This document shows positions 1-5,966 of a DNA stretch of 6,754 bases, in pieces. The DNA is from Thermoplasmata archaeon (GTDB lineage: Archaea; Thermoplasmatota; Thermoplasmata; Lutacidiplasmatales; UBA184). The stretch covers positions 1-6,754 of the forward strand of contig JASHVP010000077.1 of NCBI GenBank assembly GCA_030044475.1, read 5' to 3'. Each line of letters begins with the position of its first letter. Positions within the stretch are counted from its first letter, which is position 1. The notes under the pieces are model-generated. The model saw nothing but the letters and a program-made list of their open reading frames with translations, was not told the DNA's origin and did not search any database. The position numbers and the translations under genes are program-made.

Positions 1-677
1 CCGGTCGGCTTCAGCACCAGGAGGTGGAGGTTCGACCCGGGGTCGCCGGGCGCGTAGGCGTCGCGCTGGGCGAGCTGGTAGAGGAGGAAGAGGGCGTCCT
101 CGTCCGACTGGACGCCGAGGGATCGGGAGAGGTCGAGGCCGAAGCGGCCCTTGAGGAGGCCGAGCATCTCCTCGAAGTCGACCTGGCTCGAGCCCTCGCT
201 CGCCTGTGCTCGGCGGAAGAGACCGACCGCGATCCCCGTCGCGATCCGCAGGATCTCGCGGGGGTCGGCGACCCGGAGCGAGAAGTGGGCGCCCCGCTCC
301 GACCGACCCGCGGTCGGGACCACGAGCACCGACACCTCGGTGTCGATCGGGAGCCCGGCGACCTCGCGCAGTCGGGCCCACGCCGCGTCCCCCGCGGCGT
401 CGGTCGGCACGACGAAGATCGCCCGCGAGGCGGCCGCTTCGGCGCCCTGCAGCCCGGTCGCCCAGCGGTCGATCGGGCCGACGACGGTGCGGTCGCCCTC
501 GTCGGGGACGAAGACCGGGAACGTGCGGCGGGGAACCCCCGACTCCTGGACCCAGAACGTCGGGTCGGCCGCGGCCCGCGGCTGCGGAGGGACCCGGGCG
601 TAGCCGAGCCGTCGCAGCCCGCTTTCCGCGTCCCGCGTGCGATCGGTCACCGACCCGGCCGGCTCTCGCTCGCTCAT
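1..677 (-). CDS. Uncharacterised soluble protein, 3' end cut by window edge
   Basis: The frame is open from an ATG at 677..675 to the left edge, giving 225 complete codons and no stop. I do not recognise the family. The visible part has no cysteine, no signal peptide and no membrane segment. The first 20 residues are polar and charged. Residues 40-57 (FWVQESGVPRRTFPVFV) look like paired beta strands. Residues 86-121 alternate a hydrophobic strand, a helix and a second strand (SVLVVP), an alpha/beta pattern. Residues 141-157 and 168-207 look helical, and a further strand (LHLLVLKP) sits at the break. Third codon positions are almost all G or C, as in the neighbouring genes, which supports real coding. 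The gene follows ctaB by 57 bp and has its own TATA-like box, so it is probably a separate transcription unit and need not be linked to respiration. The start is well supported by the promoter spacing. Function unknown. Confidence 0.8.
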   Translation of the reverse strand, partial: MSEREPAGSVTDRTRDAESGLRRLGYARVPPQPRAAADPTFWVQESGVPRRTFPVFVPDEGDRTVVGPIDRWATGLQGAEAAASRAIFVVPTDAAGDAAWARLREVAGLPIDTEVSVLVVPTAGRSERGAHFSLRVADPREILRIATGIAVGLFRRAQASEGSSQVDFEEMLGLLKGRFGLDLSRSLGVQSDEDALFLLYQLAQRDAYAPGDPGSNLHLLVLKPT

Positions 678-700
678 CGCCCGTTCCTAGCGGGGCCCCC

Positions 701-708
701 AAGATAAG
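701..708 (-). promoter_or_regulatory. TATA-like box, archaeal-type promoter for the gene at 1..677
   Basis: On the minus strand this reads CTTATCTT, the core of an A+T-rich island (AGCTTATCTT) in otherwise very GC-rich DNA. Its centre is about 28 bp upstream of the ATG at 677. In archaea the TATA box is centred about 25-27 bp before the transcription start, so transcription should begin at or within a few bases of the ATG, giving a leaderless mRNA. A weak AGGA about 8 bp before the ATG would then mostly fall outside the transcript. The element match is by eye, and no clear BRE is seen next to it. Confidence 0.5.
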
Positions 709-734
709 CTTCGCGCGCTGCCGGCGTGGCGGGG

Positions 735-1682
735 TCAGCCGACGGCGGGCAGCCCGGCGTGGAGCAGGGGGGCGTTCGCCACGATCGCTACGATCACGCC
801 GAGCAGGTACGGACCGGAAAAGACGAACGAGCGGAGCGCCGCCCCCCGGGTCACCTCCCGGGCGAGGGGCCACGCGACGACGACCCAGATCGCTCCCAGG
901 GCGACGACCGCGAGGACGACCGGCAGCGTGAGCGGGCCGACGAGCCCGAGCAACAGCGCGGCCGGGACCAGCAGGGCCGCCGACAGGACGACGACCTTGC
1001 CCGAGAAGGCGGCGTCCCGCATCCGGGGCAGCATCGGGAGCCCCGCACGGGCGTAGTCGTCTTTCAGGCGGAGGGCCAGGCTCCAGAAGTGCGGCGGGGT
1101 CCAGAGGAAGACCAGGAGCGCGAACGCGAGGACCCCGGGGGTCCAGGTGCCGACCGCCGCGGCGCTGCCGGCGAGGGCGGGCGCGCTCCCGGCGAACCCG
1201 CCGATGACGATGTTCCAGCTCGACCGCCGCTTGAGCCAGAGCGTGTAGACGACGACGTAGGTGAGGCCGCCGAGCAGGATCGAGACGCCCGTGAGCGGGT
1301 TCAGCCAGACGGCGGCCGCGCCGACTCCGACGACGAGGAGGGCGAGTCCCGTGGCGGCGACGAGGGCGGTCGGGGCGATCCGGGCCTCGGCGAGCGGCCG
1401 GTGCTGGGTGCGCCGCATCCGTTGGTCGACGTCCCGGTCGAGGTAGTGGTTCAGCATCGCGGCGCCGGCGCTCGCGCTCGCGCCCGCCGCGACCAGGATC
1501 GCGAGCCGCGGGAGCTGGACGGTCCACGGGTCGGCGAGGAGGAACCCGCCGACCGCGACCAGGCAGATCAGCGCGGTGATCCCCGGCTTCGCCAGCGTCA
1601 CCCAGTCGCGGAGCGCGCCGGCCGGTCGGACGAGGGCGGCGCCCGGGAGGGCGGCGGACGAGGTCGCGACCGACGTCCCCAT
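735..1682 (-). CDS. ctaB: Heme O synthase (protoheme IX farnesyltransferase), CtaB/CyoE family
   Basis: This integral membrane prenyltransferase of the UbiA family transfers a farnesyl-type group from the isoprenoid diphosphate to the vinyl group of heme B, making heme O, the substrate of heme A synthase. The product is 315 residues, a normal family length. The prenyl-diphosphate/Mg-binding motif NxxxDxxxD is at N78, D82, D86 and is followed by MRRTQHRPL at 89-97. The second acidic loop is at 207-219 (KDDYARAGLPMLP), preceded by WTPPHFW at 194-200, which is diagnostic of CtaB rather than other UbiA enzymes. About nine hydrophobic helices follow a short Ala-rich N-terminus. The ATG is preceded by GGAG at 1692..1689 with a 6-bp spacer. 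It lies 16 bp after ctaA and is the last gene of the respiratory block; the next gene has its own promoter. Confidence 0.95.
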   Translation of the reverse strand: MGTSVATSSAALPGAALVRPAGALRDWVTLAKPGITALICLVAVGGFLLADPWTVQLPRLAILVAAGASASAGAAMLNHYLDRDVDQRMRRTQHRPLAEARIAPTALVAATGLALLVVGVGAAAVWLNPLTGVSILLGGLTYVVVYTLWLKRRSSWNIVIGGFAGSAPALAGSAAAVGTWTPGVLAFALLVFLWTPPHFWSLALRLKDDYARAGLPMLPRMRDAAFSGKVVVLSAALLVPAALLLGLVGPLTLPVVLAVVALGAIWVVVAWPLAREVTRGAALRSFVFSGPYLLGVIVAIVANAPLLHAGLPAVG

Positions 1683-1698
1683 CGGACGCTCCGGGCCG

Positions 1699-2259
1699 TC
1701 AGAGGCCCCGCGCCGGAGCGCCCGGCACCGGCGCCGGTTCGGGGGCCGCGGCGGGACCGGGGACGGGCACGCTCTCCTCGGCGGCTCGGCGGGCCCATTC
1801 GAGCCACCGCTTCGGCATGTCGCGCAGGTTCGACAACAGCACCAGGATCAGCAGGAGGCCGAAGAGGGCGGTCGCGATGGCGAGATGCACGAGGACGAAC
1901 TCGGGGCGCAGGCCGCTCTCGACCACGAGGCCGCCGAGCAGCGCCTCCGTGCAGACGAGGCCGAACGCGAGGAGGCTGAGCCGCAGGAGCACCCGCCGGT
2001 TCCGCTCGTAGGCGATGCCGAGCACCGCGAGGAGGAGGATCGCGACGGAGAGGAAGAACGCGGAGACGCGGTGGCTCCACTCGACCGCCTGCCCGCCGGT
2101 GAACGCGGGGAGCAGGTTGTCGCCCGGGTCGCACGTCGGCCAGTGCGGACAGGCGAGGCCGTCGCCGCTCGCCATCACGTTCCCGCCGAGAAGGATCGTC
2201 GAGTAGCAGAGCACCGCCCCGAAGATGGCGGCGATGCGGAAGAGGTCGTGGCCGCGCAT
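1699..2259 (-). CDS. ctaA: Compact four-helix heme A synthase, CtaA family
   Basis: This enzyme oxidises the C8 methyl of heme O to a formyl group, giving heme A for the terminal oxidase. The product is 186 residues with four membrane helices (about 7-28, 64-84, 90-112, 120-143), half the eight-helix length of typical bacterial CtaA. The key features of one half are present: an extracytoplasmic cysteine pair in CPHWPTC (C37, C43), the catalytic ExxHR motif at E60, H63, R64, and a second heme-ligand histidine, H125, in helix 4. These align with Glu57, His60 and His123 of the Bacillus subtilis N-terminal half. Compact archaeal CtaA of this size is known from Aeropyrum pernix. A single half presumably works as an oligomer (inference). 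The C-terminal tail from about 165 is rich in Pro and Ala. The ATG is 6 bp after the coxA stop; the nearest GGAGG is 14 bp upstream, so translational coupling to coxA is likely. Confidence 0.9.
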   Translation of the reverse strand: MRGHDLFRIAAIFGAVLCYSTILLGGNVMASGDGLACPHWPTCDPGDNLLPAFTGGQAVEWSHRVSAFFLSVAILLLAVLGIAYERNRRVLLRLSLLAFGLVCTEALLGGLVVESGLRPEFVLVHLAIATALFGLLLILVLLSNLRDMPKRWLEWARRAAEESVPVPGPAAAPEPAPVPGAPARGL

Positions 2260-2265
2260 GCCCGG

Positions 2266-3966
2266 CTACGGCGCCTCCGCCGCCGGCGCGACCGGGGCCG
2301 CGGTCGGGATCGGGACCGGGAGGGGGGCCCGCGACGGAAGGGGGGTCGGCGCGGGCCCGGTCATCGTGGACGGGAGCTCCTCGCCCCACGGGTCGCTCGT
2401 CGAGACCGGCTCGCCGGCGTAGTAGCTGTACACCATGTTGAACAGGAACACCAGTTGACCTATCCCGAAGATGTACGCACCGAGCGAGGAGAGGAAGTTC
2501 AGCGCCTGGAAGTTGCCCGTCCACAGGTAGGTGTAGACGCGGCGGGGCATCCCCTCGGCCCCGAGGATGAACATCGGGAAGAGGAGGACGTTCACCCCGA
2601 CGTACGTGAGGAGGAAGTGGATCTGGCCGAGCTTCTGGTTGTACCAGCGGTGGGTCAAGATCGGGAAGTAGAAGTAGATCCCGGCGAAGATCGCCATCAG
2701 CGTCCCGCCCAGGAGGATGTAGTGGAAGTGGGCGACGACGAAGTACGTGCCGTGGTAGAGGTAGTCGATCGGGATCGACGCGAGCAGGAGACCGGAGAGC
2801 CCGCCGATGACGAACCCGGTGATGAACGCCACGCAGAACCACATCGGGATCGCCATCCAGATGCGACCGCCCCAGAGCGTCGCCACCCAGTTGAACGTCT
2901 TCACCGCGGACGGGACCGCGATCGCCATCGTGGCGAGCATGAAGACGAACCGGACGTTCGTCGCGATCCCGGTGACGAACATGTGGTGCTCCCAGACGGC
3001 GAACGAGAGGACGGCGAAGGCGCCGAGCGCGATCGCCATCGCGCCGTAGCCGAAGATGTCCTTGCGGGCCAGCTTCGGGATGATCGTCGAGACGATCCCG
3101 AACGCCGGCAGCACCATGATGTAGACCTCGGGGTGGGCGAAGAACCAGAAGATGTTCTGGTAGAGCAGCGCGCCCCCGAGCGGCGTCCCGTTGGTCGCCG
3201 CGAGGATGTGGGTCCCGAAGTTCCGGTCCGAGAGGACCATCGTGAGCCCGATCGAGAGGGACGGGAGTGCGAAGATCAGGAGGACCGAGTTGATCAGGGT
3301 CGCCCAGACGAACAGCGGCATGTTCCAGTAGTGCACGCCGGGCGCGCGGTGCTTGACGATCGTGACGAGGAAGTTGACCGCCCCGAGCATCGAGGAGATC
3401 GTCAGGATGTGGAGCCCGAGGATCCAGAGGTCGACGCCGTACGGGTTCGGGCCGAACGTCTCGATCGAGAGCGGGACGTAGCCGGTCCACCCGGCGTACG
3501 CGTTCGAGAGGATCAGGATCACGCCGGCGGGCGGGAGCAGCCAGAACGCGATCGCGTTGATCCGCGGGAGCGCCATCTCCCGCGAGCCGATCATCGAGGG
3601 GACGAGGTAGTTGCCGAAGCCGGCCAGGGTCGGCATGATGAACATGAAGATCATCAGCACCCCGTGCATCGTGAACAGCGTCGAGTAGACGTCCGGGGTG
3701 ATCCCGAGGGTCGTCTGGGGGTCCATCCCGAGCCCCTGGACGACGCCGAGATCGGTGCGGATCAGGATCGCGTAGATCCCGCCGATGAAGAAGAACAGGA
3801 TCCCGATCCCGATGTACATCAGGCCGATCCGCTGGTGGTCGGTCGTGAACAGCCACTTCTTGAGCGTCGGGATCAACCAGGCGCCGTGGTAGCTGAACGC
3901 CCAGTAGAGGAACGCCGCGAACCCGGTGATCAGCGCGACGATCGCGAAGGTCGTCGTGACGTCCAT
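2266..3966 (-). CDS. coxA: Heme-copper oxidase subunit I, A1 type (CoxA/SoxM-like)
   Basis: This is the catalytic subunit that reduces O2 to water at a heme-CuB centre and pumps protons across the cytoplasmic membrane. It has 566 residues. Low-spin heme ligands are H101 (TMHG) and H415; the high-spin heme ligand is H413 (AHFHY). CuB ligands are H278, H327 and H328, and Y282 in HPEVY is the cross-linked tyrosine. E280 marks the A1 subtype. K-channel K356 and the heme-propionate arginines R475 and R476 (GMPRR) are present. Unusual positions: E130 replaces the D-channel entry Asp (SREMALPR), G406 replaces the Asp of the HDTY Mg/proton-exit motif (here HGTY), and the usual Gly before HPEVY is Ala277. 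An extra N-terminal helix (about 5-27) precedes the usual start near KKWLFTTDHQRIG (36-48). A Pro/Ala-rich tail covers about 526-566. The ATG has GGAGG at 3978..3974, 7 bp upstream. No coxB or coxC-like gene is in the window; the heme A genes follow directly. Confidence 0.97.
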   Translation of the reverse strand: MDVTTTFAIVALITGFAAFLYWAFSYHGAWLIPTLKKWLFTTDHQRIGLMYIGIGILFFFIGGIYAILIRTDLGVVQGLGMDPQTTLGITPDVYSTLFTMHGVLMIFMFIMPTLAGFGNYLVPSMIGSREMALPRINAIAFWLLPPAGVILILSNAYAGWTGYVPLSIETFGPNPYGVDLWILGLHILTISSMLGAVNFLVTIVKHRAPGVHYWNMPLFVWATLINSVLLIFALPSLSIGLTMVLSDRNFGTHILAATNGTPLGGALLYQNIFWFFAHPEVYIMVLPAFGIVSTIIPKLARKDIFGYGAMAIALGAFAVLSFAVWEHHMFVTGIATNVRFVFMLATMAIAVPSAVKTFNWVATLWGGRIWMAIPMWFCVAFITGFVIGGLSGLLLASIPIDYLYHGTYFVVAHFHYILLGGTLMAIFAGIYFYFPILTHRWYNQKLGQIHFLLTYVGVNVLLFPMFILGAEGMPRRVYTYLWTGNFQALNFLSSLGAYIFGIGQLVFLFNMVYSYYAGEPVSTSDPWGEELPSTMTGPAPTPLPSRAPLPVPIPTAAPVAPAAEAP

Positions 3967-3985
3967 CAGCCCCCCTCCGTCCCGT

Positions 3986-4351
3986 TCATAGCAGCAACGC
4001 TCCGACGAGGTAGGCGACCGCCGCGACCGTGGCGATCACGATCAGCGCCCGCACGAAGTTCGCCTGCGACTGGACGCTGACGTACCCGGGCGGGACCGGG
4101 GTGATCCGGCGGCCGAGCGGCCAGACCCGGTAGGTCCGGTCGACCAGGTGCACGATGACGGCCCCCATGAGGGCCATCAGCGAGATCGCGTACCCGAACG
4201 ACTGCTGGGCGCCCGGGCCCGCGAGCGAGCCGAGCCGCAGGCAGTAGACGATGAGGACCCCGATGCCGAGGAGCATCAGGAACGTCACCGCATCGTACAG
4301 GTTCAGCGTCCGACGCCGCAGTTCGCGGAGGCTCGGGGTGGGGCTACTCAA
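3986..4351 (-). CDS. Three-helix membrane protein of unknown function, candidate respiratory subunit
   Basis: I do not recognise this 121-residue protein. It has a basic N-terminus (RELRRR at 9-14) followed by three hydrophobic segments at about 21-40, 52-70 and 99-121; the last runs to the final residue. The loop between helices 2 and 3 (71-98) is basic and Pro-containing (RTYRVWPLGRR). The positive-inside rule would put both the N-terminus and that loop in the cytoplasm. There are no CxxC, histidine-pair or other cofactor motifs; its only cysteine is C37 and only histidine H68. The start is a TTG at 4351..4349 whose frame overlaps the stop of the two-helix gene (TTGAGTAG), with GAGG about 4 bp upstream. 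The next ATG would fall inside helix 1, so TTG is preferred. It ends 19 bp before coxA. Its position between cytochrome b and coxA suggests a structural subunit of the oxidase or a bc/oxidase assembly, which is inference from context. Confidence 0.75.
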   Translation of the reverse strand: MSSPTPSLRELRRRTLNLYDAVTFLMLLGIGVLIVYCLRLGSLAGPGAQQSFGYAISLMALMGAVIVHLVDRTYRVWPLGRRITPVPPGYVSVQSQANFVRALIVIATVAAVAYLVGALLL

Positions 4352-4607
4352 AGAGCCTCACCGTCCGCTGGGTCTTCCCCCGGTACCGGTCGACGCGGTA
4401 GAGGATCCCGGCCATGAACAGGAACGACAGCACGGCGACGAGCCCTCCGACGCCGGCGGCCAGGATCCCCCAGAGGGATCCCGCCCACAGCTCGAGCACC
4501 CCGTAGACGACGGTGGCGGCGCCGACCGCCCCGAGGACGAGGAACACCGCGAGGATCCCCCAGAGGGTTCCGGTCTTCCACTGCGGGACCTCGACCGGGC
4601 TACTCAC
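4344..4607 (-). CDS. Two-helix small membrane protein with internal repeat, unknown function
   Basis: I do not recognise this 87-residue protein. It has two hydrophobic helices, about 15-41 and 44-70, joined by a very short turn (AGS), and a basic C-terminal tail (YRVDRYRGKTQRTVRLFE at 70-87), which points to a cytoplasmic C-terminus. Both helices open with almost the same octapeptide, GTLWGILA at 13-20 and GSLWGILA at 43-50, exactly 30 residues apart, so the hairpin looks like an internal duplication. There are no cysteines or histidines, so it is unlikely to bind a metal or heme through those ligands. The start is a GTG at 4607..4605 overlapping the cytochrome b stop by 8 bp (GTGAGTAG), with GGAGG at 4621..4617 and a 9-bp spacer. 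Its stop overlaps the next gene in the same way. Context suggests an accessory subunit of the bc or oxidase complex; this is inference. Confidence 0.75.
   Translation of the reverse strand: MSSPVEVPQWKTGTLWGILAVFLVLGAVGAATVVYGVLELWAGSLWGILAAGVGGLVAVLSFLFMAGILYRVDRYRGKTQRTVRLFE
4462..4567 (-). repeat. Two 16-bp direct repeats 90 bp apart within the two-helix gene
   Basis: The identical 16-mer AGGATCCCCCAGAGGG (plus-strand sense) occurs at 4462..4477 and 4552..4567. The offset of 90 bp is exactly 30 codons, so both copies are read in the same frame and encode LWGIL in each helix. The neighbouring codons are similar but not identical. This supports duplication of one helix unit rather than chance similarity of hydrophobic residues. 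Confidence 0.7.
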
Positions 4608-5952
4608 TGGCCTTCGCCTCCGCGGTCGCCACCGCCCCGGGCGCGGCGCGCGCCGCCGGCACCGGGTACGTGGCGGAGAGGGGGGACGCCCGAGCGGCGA
4701 GCCGCCGCCGGTAGCTCACCCGGTACCGCCAGTGGAACAGCGCGATCACCGCCCCCGTCACGACGGCGAGCGGGCCGATGGTCTCCGCCACCGTCATCGG
4801 GGTGATCGCGACGCCCGGGGTCTCGCCGCCCCAGACGGTCATGAGGACGAAGAATTCGAGCAGGAACGTGCCAATGAAGATGAACAGCGGCCGGTCGCGC
4901 GGGTGCGTCCGCTTCGACCGGTCGAGGAACGGCAGGAACAGGACGTAGACGATCAGGGCGGTCGTCAGCCCGACGGCGTAGACCGGCGTGACGCCCTGGA
5001 AGTCGACGAACTTGAACAGCCAGAGGAAGTACCAGTCGGGCTCGGTGACCGTCGCGGCCGCGGCCGTGTTGCCGACGTACGTCGGGAGCTGCCACGGCCA
5101 GAGCGCCGCGATGCCGAAGAGGACCCCGACGTAGAGGAGCCCCCACTTCGTCATGTAGTAGAAGATGTGGGGCATGAACGGGACGCCGTCCTCGTCCTCC
5201 TTCTCGGTGAACCGACGTCGTTGGAGGGGGTCGGAGCTCGCCGGCGGCGCGATCCCGTGCGACTCGAACAGGGCGATGTGCGCGTAGAGGAGCGCGGCGA
5301 GCGCGAGCGGGATCAGCAGCACGTGGGCGTCGAACATCCGGGACAAGAGGCCCTGGGAGGTCCCGTCCGCCAGGATGAACGGGCCGATCAGCGGGCCGAA
5401 CGTCGGCAGGCGGAGCGCGAGGACGAGGCCGACGTTCGTCGCGTTGTAGGAGATCTGGGTGTACGGGAGCAGGTAGCCGGTGAACCCCATCCCCATGGTC
5501 ATGAGGAGGAGCAGCGTCCCGACCATCCACGAGAACTCGCGGGGGGCCTTGTAGACGCCGAGGTAGTAGCCCCGGAAAAAGTGGACGAACATCAGGAAGA
5601 TCATCGCGTAGGCGCCGTAGAGGTGGGTCGTCAGCAGGAGCTGACCCATCGGCACCGAGTGGATGATGTAGTACGTCGAGCACCACGCCGCGGGCGCGGT
5701 CGACTGCGTGCCGACGACCTGCCCGCACGCGGTGAGCGTGGTGTTCGTGCTCGGCTGGTAGTACAGCAACAGCAGCGCGCCCGAGACGACCTGGTAGAGG
5801 AACGCGTTCACGACGAACGCGCCCGTCCAGTACGACGGCTTGAACGTGAACTGCGGCTGCGGGCGGAGCGCCCACTTCCGCATCCCCGTGCGGTCCTCGA
5901 CGAACCCCCAGACCTTGTTGAGGGAGCGGTTGTACCATCGTGCGAACACCAC
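4600..5952 (-). CDS. Cytochrome b of a bc-type quinol-oxidising complex
   Basis: This is the membrane core of a bc-type complex. It oxidises quinol at the Qo site, passes one electron to the Rieske protein and the other through two b hemes. The 450-residue product carries the N- and C-terminal domains in one chain with about eight helices (A 42-66, B 104-128, C 139-162, D 204-229, then E-H from 268). Heme ligands are H110 and H124 in helix B and H210 and H225 in helix D. The helix D pair has 14 residues between them, as in b6f-type proteins, rather than the 13 of mitochondrial cytochrome b. The Qo motif PEWY is PDWY here (305-308). The A-B loop is long (about 66-103) and holds C76 and C91, a possible disulfide. 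The last 25 residues are Ala/Pro-rich. The start is GTG at 5952, supported by GGAGG 9 bp upstream; a second GTG follows at once. It is 13 bp from the Rieske gene. No cytochrome c1 gene is adjacent. Confidence 0.95.
   Translation of the reverse strand: MVFARWYNRSLNKVWGFVEDRTGMRKWALRPQPQFTFKPSYWTGAFVVNAFLYQVVSGALLLLYYQPSTNTTLTACGQVVGTQSTAPAAWCSTYYIIHSVPMGQLLLTTHLYGAYAMIFLMFVHFFRGYYLGVYKAPREFSWMVGTLLLLMTMGMGFTGYLLPYTQISYNATNVGLVLALRLPTFGPLIGPFILADGTSQGLLSRMFDAHVLLIPLALAALLYAHIALFESHGIAPPASSDPLQRRRFTEKEDEDGVPFMPHIFYYMTKWGLLYVGVLFGIAALWPWQLPTYVGNTAAAATVTEPDWYFLWLFKFVDFQGVTPVYAVGLTTALIVYVLFLPFLDRSKRTHPRDRPLFIFIGTFLLEFFVLMTVWGGETPGVAITPMTVAETIGPLAVVTGAVIALFHWRYRVSYRRRLAARASPLSATYPVPAARAAPGAVATAEAKASE
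4617..4621 (-). promoter_or_regulatory. Ribosome binding site deciding the GTG start of the two-helix gene
   Basis: GGAGG on the minus strand lies inside the last codons of the cytochrome b gene, 9 bp before the GTG at 4607. It supports this non-ATG start and the 8-bp overlap with the cytochrome b stop. Confidence 0.6.
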
Positions 5953-5961
5953 GCGAGTTCC

Positions 5962-5966
5962 CCTCC
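5962..5966 (-). promoter_or_regulatory. Ribosome binding site deciding the GTG start of cytochrome b
   Basis: GGAGG on the minus strand begins at the last base of the Rieske TAG stop and is followed by more G. The spacer is 9 bp to the GTG at 5952 and 12 bp to the GTG at 5949, which favours the first. Confidence 0.65.

Noticed and set aside
692..699. GGGGCCCC palindrome as a terminator for ctaB
   Set aside because: It is short, has no loop and no T-run after it, and lies between the TATA-like box and the start of the next gene. In GC-rich DNA such a palindrome is expected by chance.
24..707. Plus-strand frames near the left edge
   Set aside because: The minus-strand frame from 677 has a suitable start, a promoter and third-position GC bias; the plus-strand products are repetitive charged sequence.
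726..1979. Plus-strand open frame of 417 codons
   Set aside because: It is antisense to ctaB and part of ctaA, which carry clear family motifs, and its product is low-complexity charged sequence.
1598..3856. Minus-strand open frame of 752 codons in another phase
   Set aside because: It overlaps coxA, ctaA and ctaB out of frame and is rich in Arg, Pro and Asp; no conserved motif appears in it.
1576..4080. Very long open frame on the plus strand (834 codons)
   Set aside because: It lies antisense to coxA, ctaA and ctaB, and its product is dominated by Arg, Glu, Asp and Gly with no fold-like pattern. In GC-rich genes the opposite strand often stays open.
4344..4351. Possible frameshift joining the two small membrane genes into one
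   Set aside because: The overlap carries a plain stop/start junction just like the one before it, both products end in sensible places, and no slippery run is seen.
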